NCBI GenBank assembly: GCA_033584155.1
Contig: CP138355.1
Coordinates: 3,543,826-3,607,825, forward strand
DNA from: Candidatus Electrothrix scaldis
GTDB lineage: Bacteria > Desulfobacterota > Desulfobulbia > Desulfobulbales > Desulfobulbaceae
Direction: 5' to 3'
DNA: 64,000 nucleotides
Position numbers and translations under genes: made by a program. Numbering within the stretch: the stretch's first letter is position 1; each line of letters starts with the position of its first letter. The notes under the pieces were generated by a model that had not been told where the DNA came from, did no database searches, and saw only the letters and a program-made list of their open reading frames with translations. Positions 43,605-52,988 of this stretch are shown piece by piece.

Positions 43605-44430
43605 GCTGGCCACAAAGTATCTGGACTACGCAGAATCCAAGTTTACCCGCAAGACCTATAATGAGAAAAAACTGGCCTTCCGCATGCTGCTGAAAGCTGT
43701 TGACCCGTATATGGATGCGGACTTGCTGCATAAAGGGGAAGTCCTGGTTCATCTGGCCCAGCAGGCAAAGCAACGCTCCGGCTACTCAGCCAACAAGGAC
43801 CGCAAGAACCTTGTGGCGGCCTGGAACTGGGCTTGTGAGTACATCCCCGGCTTTTACTATCCAAACCCCTTTCTTGTCGAGCAGTTCCCTGAGGAACGCT
43901 CTACCCGTTACGTGCCCCCGGAAGAGGATTTCTGGAAGGTCTACAAGGTGGTCGAATCAGAGCAAGACAAACTCATGCTCCTCTGTTATTTGCATCTCGC
44001 GGCCAGGAAGTCAGAAATTTTTATGCTGCGAAAAGAAGATGTTGACCTGGAGCGGCAACGGGTCCGGCTGGCTACTCGGAAAAGAAAGGATGGCTCCCAG
44101 CATTACGACTGGTTGCCCATGACGGATCGGCTGTTCAGGAAGTTTTACCAGTTCCTCCCTACGGTCACCGGGGAATATGTGTTCATTAACCCGGCTACCG
44201 TCCTGCCCTATGCATCACGTCAAAAATGGGTGCCGCGTCTCTGTCGGAAGGCCGGGGTCAAAGAGTTCGGCTTGCATGGCATCCGCCACCTCTCGGCCTC
44301 TATCCTGGTCACAAACAAGGTCTCATTACTGGATGTTCAGACTATCCTGAGGCACAAAAATTTGACCACGACACAGCGCTATGTTCATCGCTTAGAGGAC
44401 GTGCGGCCAGCGGTAAAAGTGTTTAAGTAG
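43432..44430 (+). CDS. int: tyrosine recombinase (phage integrase)
   Basis: This 332-residue protein has an N-terminal arm-binding domain (MPYYDKRRGKWTAQVRINGK), a SAM-like core-binding domain (about 55-130) and a catalytic domain with Arg in LAARKSEIF, HGIRHLSAS, and LRHKNLTTTQRYVH with the catalytic Tyr. It lies next to the tRNA-Glu it is presumed to use. The left remnant at 29765-30444 is nearly identical over the shared part. Confidence 0.92.
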   Translation: MPYYDKRRGKWTAQVRINGKKIQSQHDSEEEAEIWEEKKLKEMGLESNRQTATVSLFELATKYLDYAESKFTRKTYNEKKLAFRMLLKAVDPYMDADLLHKGEVLVHLAQQAKQRSGYSANKDRKNLVAAWNWACEYIPGFYYPNPFLVEQFPEERSTRYVPPEEDFWKVYKVVESEQDKLMLLCYLHLAARKSEIFMLRKEDVDLERQRVRLATRKRKDGSQHYDWLPMTDRLFRKFYQFLPTVTGEYVFINPATVLPYASRQKWVPRLCRKAGVKEFGLHGIRHLSASILVTNKVSLLDVQTILRHKNLTTTQRYVHRLEDVRPAVKVFK

Positions 44431-44535
44431 CTGATTTTATTGATGCAGGCTCGACACGCCGTTAACATCAATTAACACAATGAAATTACAAACAAAATGA
44501 ATTTTTACGAGCCCGACAAAGCCCGACAAAAAAAC

Positions 44536-44628
44536 AAAAAAGGCACTTAACGAAAATCGCTAAGTGCCTGAAATCTCTATGGTGACCCCAAGGGGAATCG
44601 AACCCCTGTTTACGGCGTGAGAGGCCGT
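44536..44628. repeat. attachment-site direct repeat, right copy
   Basis: Identical to 30550-30642 over 93 bases. It includes the 3' half of the intact tRNA-Glu and its terminator hairpin. It marks the right boundary of the 14-kb element. Confidence 0.85.
44541..44570 (-). terminator. terminator of tRNA-Glu
   Basis: On the minus strand, AGGCACTTAGCGATTTTCGT continues to TAAGTGCC and then TTTTTTG. It is a rho-independent terminator just after the tRNA. Confidence 0.7.
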
Positions 44629-44654
44629 CGTCCTAACCGCTAGACGATGGGGCC
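44580..44654 (-). tRNA. tRNA-Glu (anticodon CTC)
   Basis: The 75-base gene has acceptor arm GGCCCCA/TGGGGTC with one G-U pair, D-arm TCTAGCGGTTAGGA, anticodon loop CCTCTCACG with CTC, T-loop GGTTCGATTCC and an encoded CCA end. It is the integration target of the phage-like element. Confidence 0.93.
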
Positions 44655-44702
44655 ATAAAAGTGTGAGCAGTTATTTACCCTATTCACCCTTTTCTGTCAA
44701 CC

Positions 44703-46313
44703 TTATTTTTTATCTTCTCTTCTTTTTTCTCGCAGCCTGCCAAACAGCGCCGTAGTATTCCTTAGCTCCGAAGCTAATTCATACGTTATGAAACGGGGTG
44801 AGCAGCGCCATAACCAATTATCACAAGCTGTTCCTGGCTTATTCATCCGACAATCATTGCCAAAACCCAACACGTCCTGCATGGGAAGAATACAAAGCGC
44901 AGCAACCGAGGACTGAGCCAAGTAGATCATCTGCTTATGAAAATGAGAGGCATCAACATAATGATGGCAATTTGCGTAGAGTCTGGCCAATTCCTTGGCT
45001 CGTTCCTCCACCTCCCCACTCAGATACCAACCCACAGTTGTATCGTTATCATGGGTGCCGGTGTACACCACACAATTTTGGCTCATATTATGAGGCAAAT
45101 AAACATTGTCAGACTTTCCATCAAAGGCGAAGAGCAGGATTTTCATACCGGGAAATCCCAAATCGTCGCGTAGTTTTTCCACAGCCGGAGTAATAACACC
45201 AAGATCCTCGGCAATAATTGGCAGATCCCCCAGCTGTTTTTTCATCTCCTCAAAAAAAGCAATTCCAGGGCCGGTTTTCCAGGAGCCAGCCAAGGCTGTT
45301 TTCTCTTTAGCGGGAACAGACCAGTAGGCCTCAAAACCACGGAAGTGATCAACACGAACCAAATCCACAGTGGAAAGGGTCGCTTGCAAACGCTGCTTCC
45401 ACCAGGTGAAGAGCTCTTCATGCACCGCTCCGCTGCTCTCCCAACGATAGAGAGGATTTCCCCAGAGCTGGCCGGTCTCACTGAAATAATCTGGAGGTAC
45501 GCCCGCAACATGGGTCGGCAATCCCGTCTCTGACGAGAGGGTGAAAATCTGCTGATGCGCCCAGACATCTGTGGAGTCGAGTCCTACATATATAGGAAGG
45601 TCACCTATAAGCTGAATCCCTTTTTTCTGAGCATAAGCATGCAAGCGATCCCATTGACTATAGAAGAGGTGCTGCTCAAACTGATAATACCGTACTGTTT
45701 CCAGTAGCTCCACCTCAGCCGTATCAAGGGCCTCAGGTTGGCAGTGACGAATTTCTTCCGGCCATTGCCACCAACCTTGCTGCCCATAGCGTTCTTTCAA
45801 AGCCATAAAGAGGCTATACTCCCTCAGCCAAATATACTTTTCCTGCAATGCTGCGAAAAATTTATCCTGCTCTGCTGACGAATGACGTAATTGAAAATTT
45901 TTCCAGGCTTTATGCAATATGTCACTCTTCCAGGCTGTGACTATTGGAAAATCAACAAGATACTCAGAAAAAGTCTGTTCCGGGAAATCTGTAGCGCGTA
46001 GCAGGCCGTCCTGACTGAGGAGCTCCGGGCTGATGAACAGCGGGTTGCCCGCAAAAGCAGAACTACTCATATAGGGGGAGTTAGCAAAAATCTCATTTGT
46101 TGGACTGAGAGGTAAAACTTGCCAGTACTGCTGTCCGCTCCGAGCAAGAAAATCAACAAAAGCAAAAGCACCCGAACCGAGGTCACCAACACCAAAAGGA
46201 CTTGGCAGAGAAGAGATATGCAGAAGAACACCAGAGGCTCTACTATCTGAAAAAAAACCGTTTCCTTGAGAAACAGAAGGCAAAAGGGACTCCGAAGGTG
46301 CAGAGGTATCCAT
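44703..46313 (-). CDS. malQ: 4-alpha-glucanotransferase (amylomaltase)
   Basis: This 536-residue protein has GVLLHISSLPSPFGVGDLG at the start, LIGDLPIYVGLDSTDVWAH, VDLVRVDHFRGFEAYW (with the nucleophile Asp), IIAEDLGVITP (acid/base Glu) and YTGTHDNDTTVGW. These are all GH77 signatures. It transfers maltodextrin chains in glycogen or starch metabolism. It stands alone on the minus strand between tRNA-Glu and rpoD. Confidence 0.93.
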   Translation of the reverse strand: MDTSAPSESLLPSVSQGNGFFSDSRASGVLLHISSLPSPFGVGDLGSGAFAFVDFLARSGQQYWQVLPLSPTNEIFANSPYMSSSAFAGNPLFISPELLSQDGLLRATDFPEQTFSEYLVDFPIVTAWKSDILHKAWKNFQLRHSSAEQDKFFAALQEKYIWLREYSLFMALKERYGQQGWWQWPEEIRHCQPEALDTAEVELLETVRYYQFEQHLFYSQWDRLHAYAQKKGIQLIGDLPIYVGLDSTDVWAHQQIFTLSSETGLPTHVAGVPPDYFSETGQLWGNPLYRWESSGAVHEELFTWWKQRLQATLSTVDLVRVDHFRGFEAYWSVPAKEKTALAGSWKTGPGIAFFEEMKKQLGDLPIIAEDLGVITPAVEKLRDDLGFPGMKILLFAFDGKSDNVYLPHNMSQNCVVYTGTHDNDTTVGWYLSGEVEERAKELARLYANCHHYVDASHFHKQMIYLAQSSVAALCILPMQDVLGFGNDCRMNKPGTACDNWLWRCSPRFITYELASELRNTTALFGRLREKRREDKK

Positions 46314-46496
46314 AGGTCTAATCCATTGAAAAAGTTTTCAAAAATTGTTCATGCAGGAAGGTATCGGAAGCAGGAACTCTTTGTTTGCTTTTTTTTAAAA
46401 AATATACTATACAATACGCTCTTATTCATTATAAACTTAGAGCAGTAATATTTTTTCTCTATTCCATATATTCAATGCGCAGGGGGTTGCAAGCAG

Positions 46497-47816
46497 GTGC
46501 TGGCAAGTATCAAGGAAGACCTTCTTAAGGCTGGAAAGGACGAAGGTTGCATAACCTTCAGTCATCTCAACGAATTATTACCAGAAGATGTAAAGGATCC
46601 CGGAGCCATTGAAGCAGTTTTCGATTTCCTCAATGCTCATAATATTGAGATCGTAACTGTTGAAGACTCTGGCAAAAAGAGGACCCTTTCCGGTGAGGAG
46701 TGGACCGGGAAGGAAGAATTTCATGATGACGATGAACACGGCACGGTCGTAACATCGGAAGAGCATGAATCAGAAGAAACCACAACCACCTACCTGCGGG
46801 AAATGGGCCAGTTTGACCTCTTAACCCCGGAGGAGGAAGCCCATTACTCCCGTGCTATTCGGGAGGGTTTCAATGCCATTATCTGCGCCATCCGTGAAAT
46901 TAAAGTAGATGTACCTGAGGTCAAAAGCCTGATAGACAGAATTGATCTTTGGGAACGGCGTGATCCCACCTTGAAACCGAAAAAGCAGCAGCTCAACTAC
47001 ATGCGGAAATGCGTGGAAAAGGCTGCTACCCGGCATCAGGATCAACGCGAACTCTTCGAGTTGCATACCCGTTTAGGCGCCTATAACCGTTCTATTGAAA
47101 CGGCAAAGGACTGCATGATCCGGGCAAACCTCCGCTTAGTGGTTTCTATAGCCAAGCGTTATATGCACCAAGGTCTGACCTTGGCTGATCTCATTCAGGA
47201 AGGTAACTTAGGTCTAATGCGAGCCGTTTTCCGCTTTGACTACACCAAGGGCAATAAGTTCTCTACCTATGCCTCTTGGTGGATTCGTCAGGCTATCACC
47301 CGGGCTATTTTGGACAAAACCCGGACGATCCGTTTGCCTGTCCATTTCCTGGAGCTACGGAGCCAATTCTTTAAGGCCTTCTACGCCTTGCTGAAAGAGT
47401 TGGGTCGCGAGCCGACACCGGCGGAAATCTCCGAGATGACAGACCTGCCTATGGATAAAATCCTGGCTATTCTGGAGGCATCACGGGAACCGATTTCTCT
47501 GGAGACTCCGGTGGGTGATGATGACTCCACTCTGGGAGATTTCCTGGAAAACTCGGAGTCCGAGTCTCCATACGACACAGTGCAGAATCGGGAGCTTGCA
47601 GGCCGGGTTACCGAAGTCCTCTCTACCCTGACAGACCGGGAAGAGAAGATTATCCGTCTCCGTTTCGGGATCGGAGAAAAGGCAGAGTACACCTTGGAGG
47701 AAATCGGCAAGAAATTCAACGTTTCCCGCGAGCGTATCCGCCAGATTGAGAAAAAAGCCCTCAATCGCTTACGCCATTCCAGTCGTCGCGATAAACTTCG
47801 CTATTTTCTCGACTGA
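46497..47816 (+). CDS. rpoD: primary RNA polymerase sigma factor
   Basis: This 439-residue protein starts at GTG 46497, after AGGGGG. Region 1.1 (LLKAGKDEGCITFSHLNELL) is followed by region 1.2 (TTTYLREMGQFDLLTPEEE). Region 2 has ANLRLVVSIAKRYMHQGL, then LADLIQEGNLGLMRAVFRFD and FSTYASWWIRQAITRAI. Region 4 has TLEEIGKKFNVSRERIRQIE. It is shorter than the E. coli protein because the non-conserved region between 1.2 and 2 is small. A strong terminator follows. Confidence 0.92.
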   Translation: MLASIKEDLLKAGKDEGCITFSHLNELLPEDVKDPGAIEAVFDFLNAHNIEIVTVEDSGKKRTLSGEEWTGKEEFHDDDEHGTVVTSEEHESEETTTTYLREMGQFDLLTPEEEAHYSRAIREGFNAIICAIREIKVDVPEVKSLIDRIDLWERRDPTLKPKKQQLNYMRKCVEKAATRHQDQRELFELHTRLGAYNRSIETAKDCMIRANLRLVVSIAKRYMHQGLTLADLIQEGNLGLMRAVFRFDYTKGNKFSTYASWWIRQAITRAILDKTRTIRLPVHFLELRSQFFKAFYALLKELGREPTPAEISEMTDLPMDKILAILEASREPISLETPVGDDDSTLGDFLENSESESPYDTVQNRELAGRVTEVLSTLTDREEKIIRLRFGIGEKAEYTLEEIGKKFNVSRERIRQIEKKALNRLRHSSRRDKLRYFLD

Positions 47817-47842
47817 TAGACGACGACACTCACGTTACCACA

Positions 47843-47872
47843 AAGCCTCTTCCTTCAGGAAGAGGCTTTTTT
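47843..47872 (+). terminator. rho-independent terminator after rpoD
   Basis: AAGCCTCTTCC TTCA GGAAGAGGCTT is followed by a T-run. It starts 27 bases after the rpoD stop. Confidence 0.85.
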
Positions 47873-47957
47873 GTTTTTTCCTGGCTATTCCGGCCATTCT
47901 CGTGTATTTCTTGAAGCATTTGTTCTGTTACAACATCAATTTTCCCAAGCATTTTCA

Positions 47958-49052
47958 ATGGACTCTCTTATACAGCAAGCCGGTTTTGGTGATATTCTTG
48001 ATAAAGTACGCAAACAGGAACGCCTCTCCCTGGAGGACGGCAAACGCCTCTTTGCCTGCCCAGATATTCTGTTCCTAGGCTATCTTGCCAATATCGTACG
48101 GGAGCAGAAAAACGGCAATCAGGCTTTTTTCATTTATAATCAGCATATAAACTACTCCAATATATGCACCAACCTTTGCAAATTCTGCGCCTTTGGTAAA
48201 GAAAAAAACGATGCCTTAGCCTATGAGATGCAGATTGAAGAGATAAAGGACAAGGTACGAGAACGACTGGACGAGCCCATCACAGAGATCCATATGGTGG
48301 GCGGCATTCACCCAGACCTTCCCTACTCCTACTATTTAGCGGCACTGCGCGGAATCAAGGAAGTTCGACCGGATGTCCACATCCAGGCCTTTACCTGCGT
48401 GGAGATCCAGCATCTGGCCGATCTGAGTGGCCAGTCTGTAGGAGATACCCTGGAAGAGCTCAAAGATGCAGGCTTGGGCTCCCTGCCCGGCGGCGGCGCC
48501 GAGGTTTTCAGTCCCCGTATCCGTGAAATAACCTGCCCGGAAAAACTCAGTGGCGAGGGATGGCTCAATGTTGCCAAGACTGCACACCAACACGACCTAC
48601 GCACCAATGCCACCATGCTCTACGGCCATATAGAAACCATCGAAGAACGCCTGGAGCACCTGGATGCCCTGCGTCGTACCCAGGATGAAACCGGAGGTTT
48701 CCTGACCTATATTCCCCTGGCCTTTCATCCAAAAAATACCGCCATGACTGAGCATGCCCGCACCACGGGGATGGAAGATCTAAAAAATATCGCAGTAGCC
48801 CGCCTGATGCTGGATAACTTCCCGCATATCAAGGCCTACTGGGTTATGATAGGGCCCAAGCTGGCTCAGGTTGCCCTATCCTTTGGAGCCGATGATATGG
48901 ACGGGACAGTGAAAGAGGAGCATATCACTCGGATGGCTGGCGGAGAAAACGAGCAAGCCCTGGGTCACAAGGCACTGATCCGTTTGATTAAAGAGGCGGG
49001 ACGTCAGCCGATGGAACGGGATACTCTCTACAATATACTGAAGAGATTTTAA
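47958..49052 (+). CDS. mqnE: aminofutalosine synthase, radical SAM
   Basis: This 364-residue protein has the radical SAM cluster motif CTNLCKFCAF (CxxxCxxC) and EIHMVGGIHPDLPYSYYLAA, then HIQAFTCVEI and GSLPGGGAEVFSPRIR. These are typical of MqnE, which adds 3-[(1-carboxyvinyl)oxy]benzoate to a SAM-derived adenosyl radical in the futalosine menaquinone pathway. The ATG at 47958 (MDSLIQQAG) was preferred; the longer frame to 47871 runs through the rpoD terminator. MqnC is the nearest alternative but fits less well. Confidence 0.88.
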   Translation: MDSLIQQAGFGDILDKVRKQERLSLEDGKRLFACPDILFLGYLANIVREQKNGNQAFFIYNQHINYSNICTNLCKFCAFGKEKNDALAYEMQIEEIKDKVRERLDEPITEIHMVGGIHPDLPYSYYLAALRGIKEVRPDVHIQAFTCVEIQHLADLSGQSVGDTLEELKDAGLGSLPGGGAEVFSPRIREITCPEKLSGEGWLNVAKTAHQHDLRTNATMLYGHIETIEERLEHLDALRRTQDETGGFLTYIPLAFHPKNTAMTEHARTTGMEDLKNIAVARLMLDNFPHIKAYWVMIGPKLAQVALSFGADDMDGTVKEEHITRMAGGENEQALGHKALIRLIKEAGRQPMERDTLYNILKRF

Positions 49053-49949
49053 GCTTCGAGCAAGGAGAACGCATTCACCGTACGCCTGCACCTTATTGAC
49101 AACTCGGCTTTATCCCAACTCTTCCTGACACTCCAGAATCAATATGTTCATTGAAATATGCCTGTTATGCGTTGGGCTCTATTCTACAGAAAAGGTAGCC
49201 AGCAAAAAAAAGAAGGTTAATATTCATTCGATTGATGCAGCATATCAGGATGCTGTGCAAAAAAATATTGATCCGTTCTTCTGTAAAAAGCGCACGCAAC
49301 AGCTAAAAAATTTAGCAAACACAGAAGCTTTTCCTTCCGAGATGAGTAAGGAAGAAAAGCAGACCAACCGACGCGTTGGCGCCGCTTTTTTGAATTTTTC
49401 AATCGCAGTTACGACAAAAATACTTTACCCACCTGCTCTTGTCGCAACTTCCCCTATAACACTCTGGCTTTCTTTGCACTATTTCAAAAGTGCCTATCAA
49501 GCCATTTTCAGAAAACATAAGCTAAATATAGCTGTTCTTGATTCTATACTCGAAATCTGGTCACTCTTGGCAGGTTATTTTTTTCTTAGTTCTTTAAGTA
49601 TCTTTCTTTTCACACTGAGCGAAAAGATGCTTTCAATAACTAAAGACAACTCCAAAAAAAAACTTACCTCTGTTTTCACGCAACATCCTCGGCATGTATG
49701 GGTATCCTTTAAAGGGACAGAGGTTGAAATTCCGTTCGAGGAGCTAAAAACTGACGATATTATCGTCGTCAATGCAGGTGAAATGATTCCGGCAGATGGT
49801 AAAATTATAGATGGCTTTGCTTCAATTGAACAGGCCATATTAACAGGAGAATTTCAACCTGCCGAAAAAGGTACTGGAGAGCAAGTTTTTGCTTCGACTA
49901 TTGTCCTCTCTGGAAAAATTTATATCCAGGTACAAAAAACAGGCAAGGA

Positions 49950-51816
49950 AAGGGTGTTGAAAAGTACCCCAGCATAGAGCAATTTCAGTTGTCCGAGATG
50001 CCCAATAAGCATTTTTTTTCGTTTATCAGTGTTGCTGCAGCTTGATGTCGAACACTTTCCAGGCGGATTTTAGCCTTTTTCAAACCACTATGGGCAAAGA
50101 CTCTGTTTTTTGGACAAGCCGACTGTCAGGAACAGCAAAAATGAGCAAACGGGTATTGTTGGGTGCTGCAATAATTTACATTGTTTCTTTGATCTTTCTG
50201 TTATGCTGCCATTTTGAAGAGCGGCAGTTGCGGTGACTTTTTAGCAGGTTCTTTTTTGCGGGTTCCTGCCATTTTTAACAATAACAAAGAGATGCTGCTG
50301 AACGTACATCGAACTGTGATTGCGGACTGACCGCGAACCCGAACGGTTTCAAGACCGGTTTGATGCTTTAACAGATTGAAAGGCCGTTCACAGTTCTTGC
50401 GAATATCATGCGCCTCCCGTATCTGCTCGACATGGTAAGGTATTCGCTGGAAAAAGCCTCTGTCTAATGATATGCTTCGACATTGAGGGCAGCTTCCTTT
50501 AAGAAGGCATTCACCTGTATTTGCTGCGCATTTATACTCGTGATGATCTTCGTCAACGCCCGCATACTCCATAGGAACAGAACATTCGTTATGGCAGAAA
50601 ACCGTGCCATTGGCGGTATCAACATTGTCCGGTGTAGATACTGTGGAACAGGGTGGGGTTGTCACGTATATACCTGTTTTGCCGTGCAATGATCCGTCAT
50701 TGTCATGATAGGCAGTATCGGCGGTGACCAGTTTCACCTCAACGCCCATAGCCTGCGCCACATCAACCAAAAGCGAAAGAAAATGGCTGTCATGGTGATT
50801 TGCCGGTGCAAGCAGGGAGATAATCGGAAAACTATGACCGGTTTCAGTATCAATCGCGGTTAACGTATGCAGACGATAGCCGACTACGTATACAGATTTG
50901 TCACGCTTGTTGCGTCGTTTTCCACAGTCGCTATCGAGATCACTGTAAATACGTATGTTTTGGCCATTGATATTTAGTGAAGCCAAGGGGATTTTACATT
51001 CATTGGCCAGTTCGGTAGAGTCCACTCCGTGCAGAATATGGTCACCAAGCATCCCGGACTGCAAAAAATGGTGCAAAATATACACCGTAATATTAATTTG
51101 TTGGACAAATGTAAGGGAATGACGGAATTTGCTGAGCTGAGTATGGTCAATAATTGCTTTTTCACGCAATGACAATCCGATAAAGGCGCGGTTCTGTTTG
51201 CGGTCAAGGCCGAGGTATTCTTTATCACAGAATTTTCGGTAGCTTATTTCTGGATACTTGATCGTCTTGAGCAGTTCGGCACGAAACATGTTGTGAGGAA
51301 ATAAGTCCCGCATAGCAGGACTATAGCCCTCATAAGCTAACAGGCGATTGATAATTTCGTTGTCAAGCAGCTGGTCGATAAACCGGAGTTCTTCATCTTT
51401 GATATATTTGGCGAAACGACTTTTTCCGCAAAGCTTCATGATATTGTTATTTTTTGATTCATTGACAATATCAGCCATCTGGTCAAGGCTGATAATGCCT
51501 TTTGTCTGAACCTGTTGCTCCACGCCGAGCAGCTCATCCGACGAGGCTGAAATCTCCTGTTTAAAATCATACTCGCCTGCGACCTGCGCAAGAACTTTTC
51601 GAGAGATTTCTTTTTTGGTTTTTCGATTCAGACGGTTCCAATTGGGATAGTTTTTCTTGAGCTCTTTTTGTACGATACGTTTGATATTTTTATTATGCAT
51701 AACACTTGAAATGAGCAAGCGATTTAATATTATTAAATTTTTTTTTATTATACAGGCTTTTTTTAGCTTAAGCAACTGTTTTTGTGCAATATTGAGATGA
51801 TCTTTTCAACACCCTT
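49950..51816 (-). mobile_element. complete insertion sequence in the ATPase gene (DDE type)
   Basis: The element is 1867 bp. Perfect ends AAGGGTGTTGAAAAG form the terminal inverted repeats, and target duplication AAGGA lies at 49945-49949 and 51817-51821. It encodes one transposase on the minus strand. Confidence 0.9.
50201..51700 (-). CDS. DDE transposase of the 1.87-kb IS
   Basis: The product from MHNKNIKRIV has about 499 residues. It has a DUF772-like N-terminal domain (YPEISYRKFCDKEYLGL; REKAIIDHTQLSKFRHSL), ILHGVDSTELANECK (Asp), VKLVTADTAYHDND (Asp) and HDIRKNCERPFNLLKHQ (Glu). That places it among IS4/IS5/IS1182-like enzymes. A Cys cluster (CAANTGECLLKGSCPQC) lies in the insertion. 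The family is not resolved further. A start at 51775 is possible. Confidence 0.8.
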   Translation of the reverse strand: MHNKNIKRIVQKELKKNYPNWNRLNRKTKKEISRKVLAQVAGEYDFKQEISASSDELLGVEQQVQTKGIISLDQMADIVNESKNNNIMKLCGKSRFAKYIKDEELRFIDQLLDNEIINRLLAYEGYSPAMRDLFPHNMFRAELLKTIKYPEISYRKFCDKEYLGLDRKQNRAFIGLSLREKAIIDHTQLSKFRHSLTFVQQINITVYILHHFLQSGMLGDHILHGVDSTELANECKIPLASLNINGQNIRIYSDLDSDCGKRRNKRDKSVYVVGYRLHTLTAIDTETGHSFPIISLLAPANHHDSHFLSLLVDVAQAMGVEVKLVTADTAYHDNDGSLHGKTGIYVTTPPCSTVSTPDNVDTANGTVFCHNECSVPMEYAGVDEDHHEYKCAANTGECLLKGSCPQCRSISLDRGFFQRIPYHVEQIREAHDIRKNCERPFNLLKHQTGLETVRVRGQSAITVRCTFSSISLLLLKMAGTRKKEPAKKSPQLPLFKMAA

Positions 51817-52988
51817 AAGGAGACCGTCTCGGAAAAAATTACAAAACTTCTAGAAAATACATCGGAATACAAAACATCACTAGATTCAAAAACGCAAGAA
51901 TTTGTCGACAGTTCTGCCCTACCTACTCTCGCGCTCAGTGCTGTAGCCTATCCCGTTGCTGGCTCAAGCGGGTCGCTCGCTATCCTCATGTCAAGTATAG
52001 GGTACAACATGAGAATTCTTTCCCCACTAACAACTCTTAATACACTTCATTTCATATCTCAAAAAGGTATTCTGATCAAAGAAGGTAGCGTCCTGGAAAA
52101 ATTATCTCAAGTCGATACGATTGTCTTTGATAAAACTGGAACACTGACCCTGAAGCAACCGGTTGTACAAAATATATATTCATGTAATAGGGTTATGGAA
52201 GACGACCTCCTTATCTATGCGGCTTCCGCTGAACACCGTCAGACCCATCCGGTGGCACAAGCTCTCTTAGCAGCTGCTGAAGAGCGAGGACTCAACCTCA
52301 AGGAGATTGAGGACAGTCGTTATGAAGTTGGCTATGGCATCAAGGTAGCGATAGCCAGCCACCTCGTCTGGGTGGGAAGTGAACGCCTTATGCAACTGGA
52401 GGGCATATCCATCACAAAAGAAATGCAGGAAATTTCTCAACACTGTGACAGCAAGGGATATTCATTTATCATGGTTGCCATTGATGGTGAACTTTCCGGT
52501 GGCATTGAGTTGGCTCCAGCCATACGTCCAGAGGCACAGGCTGTCATTAACGAGCTTAGACAGCGCCAGATTATGACATATATCATTTCCGGTGACCAAG
52601 AAGGTGCAACCAAGACTCTGGCAGAAGAACTGCGTATTGACCGTTATATTTCTGAAATACTGCCAGAGGCAAAGTCTGCCATTGTGGAACAACTTCAAAA
52701 AGAGGGGAAAACCGTTTGCTTTGTTGGTGATGGTATAAACGACTCTATCGCATTAAAAAAAGCGGATATATCAATTTCTCTTCATGGAGCGGCAACAGTT
52801 GCTACTGATACTGCTCAAGTTGTCCTAATGGATGGCAATCTGATGCAGATAGTATCATTATTGGATATTGCAAAGCAATTTAAGCAGAAAGAAAAAAATA
52901 ATCTCCTAACAACTATTCTTCCTGGAGTTGCCTGTATAGGGGGTGTTTTTCTATTTCATTCAGGACTATACGCATCGATTATATTATA

